10,055 bases of DNA, taken from assembly GCA_016874895.1 (NCBI GenBank), contig VGSX01000114.1, positions 1 to 10,055 on the forward strand, in the 5' to 3' direction. The position numbers and the translations under genes are program-made. Below are positions 5,750 to 10,055 of this stretch, piece after piece (the first letter of the stretch is position 1; each line of letters starts with the position of its first letter). Below the pieces are notes generated by a model that was given only the letters and a program-made list of their open reading frames with translations, was not told the DNA's origin and ran no database searches. Source of the stretch: Deltaproteobacteria bacterium. Its GTDB lineage: Bacteria; Desulfobacterota; Desulfobaccia; Desulfobaccales; Desulfobaccaceae.

Positions 5750-8700
5750 CTATAACCTGGCAAACTTCTCCGCCCGCACGGCCCGGGCGCATGTGGGGCA
5801 GAGGCGACGCAGCACGTGTTTGCCCATCTGGCCGTCGCTGCGGCCGGTGACATAGCTTAAGTAGCGGGCCGGCACGAAAGGTTCGCCGCAGGAGGTGCAT
5901 TTGGGCGCCTCCAGGTGGTTTAAGACCGTGCCGCACATGCGCACCTCCCGGAAGTCCGGGCCTTCCTGGTAGTCGATGGCCTGGGTGGGACAGGCCAGGG
6001 CGCAGGCGCCGCAGGCGATGCAGCGCTCCTGGGCCCGGTGGTAGTCGGTGAGGACCCGCTCGGTGGTGGTAATCTGAGAGAATTTCAGGGCAAAGACGTG
6101 CATCTGATCCCGGCAGACCCGCTCGCAGGTGCTGCAGCGGATACAGACGTCGCACCTGAGGCAGCGTTGGGCCTCCTTGCGGGCCTCGTCTTCGGTGTAG
6201 CTCAATTCCACCGGTTCGAAGGTGGTGGTGCGCTTGGCCATATCCAGCAAGGGGACGGGATGGCGGCGGTTGCTGATTTTTTCCTCTGCCGGGATGGCCT
6301 GGAAGGGCACCTTGCGGCGTTTCTGGAAACGCACCATGGGCGCCGAACCGGGGCGGTCGAAGAGGAAATGGTCCATCTCCACTGCGGCCTGTTTACCCGC
6401 GGCAATGGCCTCCACCACCGTGGCCGGGCCGGTGACCGCGTCGCCGCCGGCAAAGATGTCCTGGGCCGAGGTGCGGCAACTGGCGGCTTCGGTGACGATG
6501 GTGCACCAGGGAGTTGTTTGCACCGGGGGCACCGGGAAGGGACAGAGGTCGGGCTGCTGGCCGATGGCGGTGATCACCGCCCCGGCTTCGATGCGGTAAT
6601 TGCTTTCCGGGATGGGGATGGGGCGCCGCCGGCCGCTGGCGTCCGGTCGGCCCAGTTCCGCCTGGAGGCATTCCAGGTAGCCCACGTTGCCGTTATCCCC
6701 CCCGATTTTTATGGGCACGGTGAGAAAATGGATCTGCACCCCTTCTTCCAGGGCCTGTTCCACTTCCTCCGGGTGGGCCGGCATCTCGGCCCGGGTCCGG
6801 CGATAGGAGACGTGCACCTCCTGGCATCCCAGCCGGATGCAGGTCCGGGCTGCATCCATGGCCGCGTTGCCGCCGCCGATGATCACCACTTTGTCCGCGG
6901 GTTTGCGCTTCTCACCGAGATAAATGTTCCGCAGGAAATTAATGACGTCGTACACCTGGGGAAAATCGGTTTCCCCTTCGATCTTCAGCTTGTAGCCCAG
7001 ATGCGCCCCGATGCCCATGAAAAAGGCTGCATAGCCCTGGGCCCGGAGTTCATCCAGGGTGATGTCCTGTCCCACCGTCACCCCGATACGGATTTCCACT
7101 CCCAGGGAAGAGATCATCTCCACTTCCCGGGCCACGATGCGGCGGGCCAGGCGGTAGTCCGGGATGGCCGCCACCAGCAGGCCCCCGGGTACCGGAGAAG
7201 ACTCGAACACCGTCACCTGGTGGCCTCTTAAGGCCAGAAAATAGGCGCAGCTCAGCCCGGCTGGACCGGAGCCGATAACCGCCACTTTTTTGCCGGTGCC
7301 GGGTTTGGCGACCGGGGGGCGAAAATCGCCGTGCCGGTCCACCCACTCCGCCGCAAAGGCTTTCAGGTAGCGGATATTAATGGGCTGGTCCAGGTTGGCC
7401 CGGACACAGGCCCGCTCGCAGGGATGGGGGCACACCAGGCCGCAGACCCAGGGGAAGGGGTTGTCCTCCCGCATCACCTCCCAGGCCTCCTGGTGGTTGC
7501 CTTCGGCGATAAGGGCCAGAAAACTGGGAATATCGATGCCGGCCGGGCAGGCCAGGTGACAGGGCGCGGACAGCAGCTTGGGGCAGACGTGGGCGTCGCA
7601 GTAGTGATTTTCCACGTGGTGACGGAATTCATCCCGGAAATAATGCAGGGCGGTTACAATGGGGTTGACCGCGTGCCGGCCGAGCTGGCAGGAGCCCTTG
7701 AGCTGGATTTCTTCGCAGGCGCTCTCCAGCTCGGTTATGGTGGCGTGGGTGCCGCTGCCGTCGGTGATTTTATCCAACAGGGCCTTGATACGCACTAAGC
7801 CCTGATGGCAATCCGGGCACTGACCGCCGGGCTGGTCCAGGACAAAGGCCAGTTGATTCCGCACCAAATCCACCACGCAATCGTGATCGTCCAGGACTTG
7901 AATGACCCCCACGGCCATGCCGCCCCCCAGTTCCCGCAAGGTCTCGTGATTAAGGGGGATGCTCAGCATGTTTTTCGGGAAGATGCCCCCCACCGGGCCG
8001 CCGATCAGGACCCCTTTGGGTTTCCGCCCATGCCGCCAGCCGCCGCCGATGTCGTTGATCACCTCGCCCAGGGTGGCGTTGAGGGGCAACTCCACAAAAC
8101 CGGGACGCTCCACCGAACCGTTGAGGCGGAACAACATAGTGCCGGGGGCGCATTCAAACCCCTGGCTGCGGAACCAGGCCACCGGCTGCTGGGCAATGAA
8201 GGGCAAAGTGGAGATGGCCAGCAGACTGTGAACTAAAAACTGCGGCACCGGGTGTTTTTCGTAAAACCCGGAAGGGAGGAGACCGGAGATGGTGCGGATA
8301 AAGAGGTCCTCGTCCTCGATAAGGAACCGGCCTTTGTCCGCGACAATATAGATATCCACCAGGGGTTCCTTGGCCGGCCACAAGCGGGCGGCCTGGAAGG
8401 ACTCCCAGGCGGACTTTAGCCGTTCCACGGCCAGGGTGGCGTCTTCGGGCAGGTAGATGACCACAGCCTTGGCTTTCAAGGTCTGGGCCGCCAGCAGCAC
8501 CCCTTCCAGGACCTGGTGCGGGATACCCTCCACCATGAACATGGCCGGGGAGGTGCCCACCAGTGGCGGGGCGCCGTTGAGGGCCAGGATGGGTTGTCGC
8601 TTCTCCACCCGCCACTCGCACCACAGGGGGCCCAAGGAGGTAGTGGTCATGCGGTTGACTTCCCGGAACCCCGCGGCCACCACCTTCTGCAGGAAGGAGT

Positions 8701-9151
8701 CGAAGCCCTGGCTGAAAAAGGTGCGCAGGCCTTTATAGCCGTCGTAATCCTGGTATTCCTCCCAGGACAGCGGGTCGATTTTCCCCACCAGTTCTGAGAT
8801 ATAGGCCTTCTGAGGCTCGCTGAAATCCTGAAAATCCTTGCCCACCAGCCATTGGCGCAGGGGCCGGCCGTCCTCGACGTGGCTTTGAATTATCCGGGCC
8901 GCCATATCCGGGGTGATGAGTTCATACAGGTTCACCCCCACCTGGTCCCGGATCTCCACCATCACGTCTTTGCCCTGGATTCCCCGCCAGCCCACCAGGC
9001 GCACCTCCACCGGACCCAGTTCATCCAGGGAGCGCTCCTTGATGGCCGCCAGGAAAGCCCCGCGCACCGCTTCGGCAGCCCCGGTGTCGCCGCCGGGGAA
9101 GGTAGAGATGTTAATCTGCATCAGAGGCATTGCATTTGCTTGGGCTATCAT
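5750..9151 (-). CDS. NuoF-like / GltD-like / ferredoxin fusion: FAD- and iron-sulfur-dependent NAD(P)H oxidoreductase subunit
   Basis: Predicted to move electrons between NAD(P)H and iron-sulfur carriers for the molybdo-oxidoreductase encoded upstream; cytosolic, 1133 residues, no membrane segments. Order seen: a thioredoxin-like N-part (about 45-105) without its usual cysteines; a NuoF-like region with SLBB-type segment (about 125-515), including LFRLNGSVERPGFVELPL (340-357) and a partial cluster site (C445, C448, C488); a GltD-type iron-sulfur domain with C518, C523, C531, C535, C570, C574, C578 and C582; FAD site GSGPAG (627-632); NAD(P)H site GGGNAAMD (759-766) with YRRTRAEMP; FAD-closing AGGDAVTGPATVVEAIAAG (901-919); six cysteines at 997-1013; ferredoxin CIACGACALACP (1044-1055); and a CxxC...CxxC zinc-ribbon-like end (1085-1121). 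The NuoF FMN and NADH motifs are degenerate. The start is the ATG at 9151, with GGGGGA 9 nt upstream. It follows the ferredoxin gene after 27 bp. The substrate is unknown. Confidence 0.93.
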   Translation of the reverse strand: MIAQANAMPLMQINISTFPGGDTGAAEAVRGAFLAAIKERSLDELGPVEVRLVGWRGIQGKDVMVEIRDQVGVNLYELITPDMAARIIQSHVEDGRPLRQWLVGKDFQDFSEPQKAYISELVGKIDPLSWEEYQDYDGYKGLRTFFSQGFDSFLQKVVAAGFREVNRMTTTSLGPLWCEWRVEKRQPILALNGAPPLVGTSPAMFMVEGIPHQVLEGVLLAAQTLKAKAVVIYLPEDATLAVERLKSAWESFQAARLWPAKEPLVDIYIVADKGRFLIEDEDLFIRTISGLLPSGFYEKHPVPQFLVHSLLAISTLPFIAQQPVAWFRSQGFECAPGTMLFRLNGSVERPGFVELPLNATLGEVINDIGGGWRHGRKPKGVLIGGPVGGIFPKNMLSIPLNHETLRELGGGMAVGVIQVLDDHDCVVDLVRNQLAFVLDQPGGQCPDCHQGLVRIKALLDKITDGSGTHATITELESACEEIQLKGSCQLGRHAVNPIVTALHYFRDEFRHHVENHYCDAHVCPKLLSAPCHLACPAGIDIPSFLALIAEGNHQEAWEVMREDNPFPWVCGLVCPHPCERACVRANLDQPINIRYLKAFAAEWVDRHGDFRPPVAKPGTGKKVAVIGSGPAGLSCAYFLALRGHQVTVFESSPVPGGLLVAAIPDYRLARRIVAREVEMISSLGVEIRIGVTVGQDITLDELRAQGYAAFFMGIGAHLGYKLKIEGETDFPQVYDVINFLRNIYLGEKRKPADKVVIIGGGNAAMDAARTCIRLGCQEVHVSYRRTRAEMPAHPEEVEQALEEGVQIHFLTVPIKIGGDNGNVGYLECLQAELGRPDASGRRRPIPIPESNYRIEAGAVITAIGQQPDLCPFPVPPVQTTPWCTIVTEAASCRTSAQDIFAGGDAVTGPATVVEAIAAGKQAAVEMDHFLFDRPGSAPMVRFQKRRKVPFQAIPAEEKISNRRHPVPLLDMAKRTTTFEPVELSYTEDEARKEAQRCLRCDVCIRCSTCERVCRDQMHVFALKFSQITTTERVLTDYHRAQERCIACGACALACPTQAIDYQEGPDFREVRMCGTVLNHLEAPKCTSCGEPFVPARYLSYVTGRSDGQMGKHVLRRLCPTCARAVRAEKFARL

Positions 9152-9178
9152 TTCGGTTTTTCCCCCATGGGTGGCTCG

Positions 9179-9703
9179 TTAGCGGGCGCTCACCACGGTG
9201 TCCAGCTCAAAGGCGACGGTCTCGGCAATTTTCTGGCGTCGCTCCGGCTCCAGATCACCGATCTTGCCGAATTTCAGGCAATGCGTCACACACTTGCTGA
9301 CGCAGGCGGGTTTAAGGCCCTGATCGATGCGGTCCATGCAATAATCGCATTTCACCACCTTGCCCGTTTCCGGATTCCACTGGGGCGCGCCCCAGGGGCA
9401 GGCGCTGATGCAGCTTTTGCAGCCGACGCACAATGACTGGTCCACGTAAACGATCTGATCTTTGGGACGGAGGCGCATGGCCCCGGTGGGGCAGACGGGC
9501 ACGCACCAGGGTTCGCTGCAATGGAAACAGGGCATGAAAACAAAGGCCATCTGCGGCCGGCCGTTAACGAGTTTAGGCCCCACCGTGATGATCTGCCCCA
9601 GGCGGGGTCCCGGCGGCAGACCTTTGTTGCTCTTGCAGTGGACTTCGCAGCTCAGGCAGCCGATGCATTGCTTCAATTCCTGTATGAGATAATATTGACT
9701 CAT
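9179..9703 (-). CDS. 4Fe-4S ferredoxin subunit, DmsB/PsrB/HybA-like, four clusters
   Basis: An electron-relay subunit typical of molybdopterin oxidoreductases, 174 residues. Sixteen cysteines fall into four groups: C13, C16, C19, C23; C59, C62, C67, C71; C92, C95, C98, C102; and C119, C122, C134, C138. This is the pattern that ligates four [4Fe-4S] clusters in the DmsB family; C142 is extra. There is no signal peptide or membrane segment, which is normal for the family since such subunits may also be exported with a Tat-bearing partner. The ATG at 9703 has a strong purine-rich site (AGAGGAAGAGGAG) just upstream. It sits between the molybdopterin subunit and the flavin fusion protein, the expected place for a relay linking the two. 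The fused partner has no membrane anchor and no quinone-binding subunit is visible here, so NAD(P)H rather than quinone is the likelier partner. Confidence 0.95.
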   Translation of the reverse strand: MSQYYLIQELKQCIGCLSCEVHCKSNKGLPPGPRLGQIITVGPKLVNGRPQMAFVFMPCFHCSEPWCVPVCPTGAMRLRPKDQIVYVDQSLCVGCKSCISACPWGAPQWNPETGKVVKCDYCMDRIDQGLKPACVSKCVTHCLKFGKIGDLEPERRQKIAETVAFELDTVVSAR

Positions 9704-9719
9704 GGCTCCTCTTCCTCTG

Positions 9720-9740
9720 TTATAGCGTTCAGCGGTCAGC
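9720..9740 (-). repeat. Heptamer repeat arm (GCTnnnn), left arm of an inverted pair
   Basis: On the minus strand, GCTGACC, GCTGAAC and the diverged GCTATAA follow each other with an exact 7-bp period. A diverged CCTGAA lies just before them. The orientation is opposite to the array at 9822-9849. Confidence 0.5.
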
Positions 9741-9821
9741 TTCAGGAGTGGTTTTAAATGGTTGACATAATACCTAACGATCCCTGAAAGTTGGGCAAAA
9801 CCTGCTTAATTTAATGATTCT

Positions 9822-9849
9822 GCTGAAAGCTGATTGCTGATAGCTGAAT
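9822..9849 (+). repeat. Four tandem heptamers GCTGAWW, right arm of an inverted pair
   Basis: On the plus strand four uninterrupted 7-bp units occur: GCTGAAA, GCTGATT, GCTGATA, GCTGAAT. All share GCTGA and vary only in the last two A/T bases. They start 13 bp downstream of the molybdopterin gene's stop codon, in transcript terms. The array is the approximate reverse complement of the arm at 9720-9740, so transcripts could form an imperfect stem around the 80 or so bases between. Confidence 0.7.
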
Positions 9850-9861
9850 GCCTCCCTCAGG

Positions 9862-10055
9862 TTAGGCCAGCGGCCGGACCTGCACCAGGGTTTCATCCAA
9901 GGCGGGGCTGCCCCCCACCGGGTCCGAGATATTTTCCTGCAGGAGGGCGTCACTGGCGCCCTTTTGGAAACACCGGGTCTGAGCCGGCACCGTCTTGCCG
10001 AAACCGTGCAACATAAAAACAGCTTCCGGATGGATGAAATCCGTCACTTTGGCCT
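9862..10055 (-). CDS. Molybdopterin (Mo/W-bisPGD) oxidoreductase, C-terminal fragment; N-terminus beyond window edge
   Basis: Only the last 63 complete codons are in the window; the frame stays open to the right edge and ends at a TAA at 9862. The fragment begins AKVTDFIHPEAVFMLHGFG and continues with KGASDALLQENISDPVGGSPALDETLVQVRP. This matches the end of the molybdopterin-dinucleotide-binding domain of DMSO-reductase-family catalytic subunits of the PsrA/PhsA type, where a VFM.HGFG stretch and a KG.SD....DP.(S/G)G..A.......V ending are characteristic; I recognise this from memory. The next gene on the strand, a four-cluster ferredoxin, supports the call. The substrate cannot be told from this fragment, nor whether a Tat signal exists, since the N-terminus and active-site region are missing. 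Confidence 0.8.
   Translation of the reverse strand, partial: AKVTDFIHPEAVFMLHGFGKTVPAQTRCFQKGASDALLQENISDPVGGSPALDETLVQVRPLA

Larger units (their letters stand above)
9704..9861. other. Intergenic gap in the redox operon carrying inverted heptamer repeats
   Basis: The 158 bp between the molybdopterin gene and the ferredoxin gene show no coding sequence. They are bounded by 7-bp repeat arrays in opposite orientation (listed separately). The ferredoxin ribosome-binding site is at the low-coordinate end. On the minus strand a TATTAT at 9765-9770 resembles a -10 box, but no -35 sits at the right distance, so I do not call a promoter. Confidence 0.5.

Noticed and set aside
6038..7231. Long plus-strand open frame (397 codons) opposite the oxidoreductase fusion gene
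   Set aside because: It lies wholly antisense to a gene with unmistakable FAD, NAD(P)H and iron-sulfur motifs. Its product is a Gly/His/Asp-rich, motif-free sequence typical of the complement of GC-rich coding DNA.
9148..9168. Six-codon leader (MGEKPK) whose TGA overlaps the fusion gene's ATG
   Set aside because: The ATGA overlap is suggestive of coupling, but the tiny frame has no ribosome-binding site of its own and the overlap is easily chance.
7331..9436. Several plus-strand open frames of 90-194 codons in the redox locus
   Set aside because: All mirror the minus-strand fusion or ferredoxin gene, show no domains and have no ribosome-binding context.
9822..9849. CRISPR-like array
   Set aside because: The units are 7 bp without spacers, so this is a short tandem repeat, not a CRISPR array.

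Overview
The window looks like chromosomal DNA from an anaerobic bacterium. I would guess Desulfobacterota (the former Deltaproteobacteria), because of the iron-sulfur- and flavin-rich redox genes, the two-component/HD-GYP signalling genes, a plant-like ATP-type phosphofructokinase and the moderately high GC. This is inference from gene content; nothing here identifies a species. All eight genes I can support lie on the minus strand, so they are described from high to low coordinates.

Region 1 (about 10055-5750) is a redox locus. It begins with the C-terminal end of a molybdopterin (Mo/W-bisPGD) oxidoreductase that runs off the right edge. After a 158-bp gap carrying inverted 7-bp repeats comes a DmsB/PsrB-like protein with four [4Fe-4S] motifs. 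Then, 27 bp on, comes a 1133-residue fusion protein: a NuoF-like module, a GltD-like FAD/NAD(P)H module with its N-terminal iron-sulfur domain, a cysteine cluster, a ferredoxin domain and a terminal zinc-ribbon-like motif. Together these suggest a soluble enzyme complex passing electrons between a molybdo/tungsto active site, iron-sulfur relays and NAD(P)H. The NuoF-like part has lost most of the signatures for FMN, NADH and iron-sulfur binding, which is the most unusual thing in the window. A terminator-like hairpin follows the fusion gene.

Region 2 (about 5703-4647) holds two small, tightly coupled genes of unknown function followed by rnhA (RNase HI). The following 381-bp gap contains a terminator-like hairpin and a GC-tract inverted repeat that looks like a dispersed intergenic element.

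Region 3 (4265-1706) holds a response regulator with REC, GAF-like and HD-GYP regions (predicted c-di-GMP phosphodiesterase output), followed by a soluble histidine kinase. They are probably co-transcribed and probably act together. The kinase has Ala instead of an acidic residue next to its predicted phosphoacceptor His.

Region 4 (1705-1) is a 427-bp intergenic stretch with another dispersed-repeat-like hairpin, followed by a phosphofructokinase gene that runs off the left edge. I saw no tRNA, rRNA, CRISPR array, transposase or complete mobile element.
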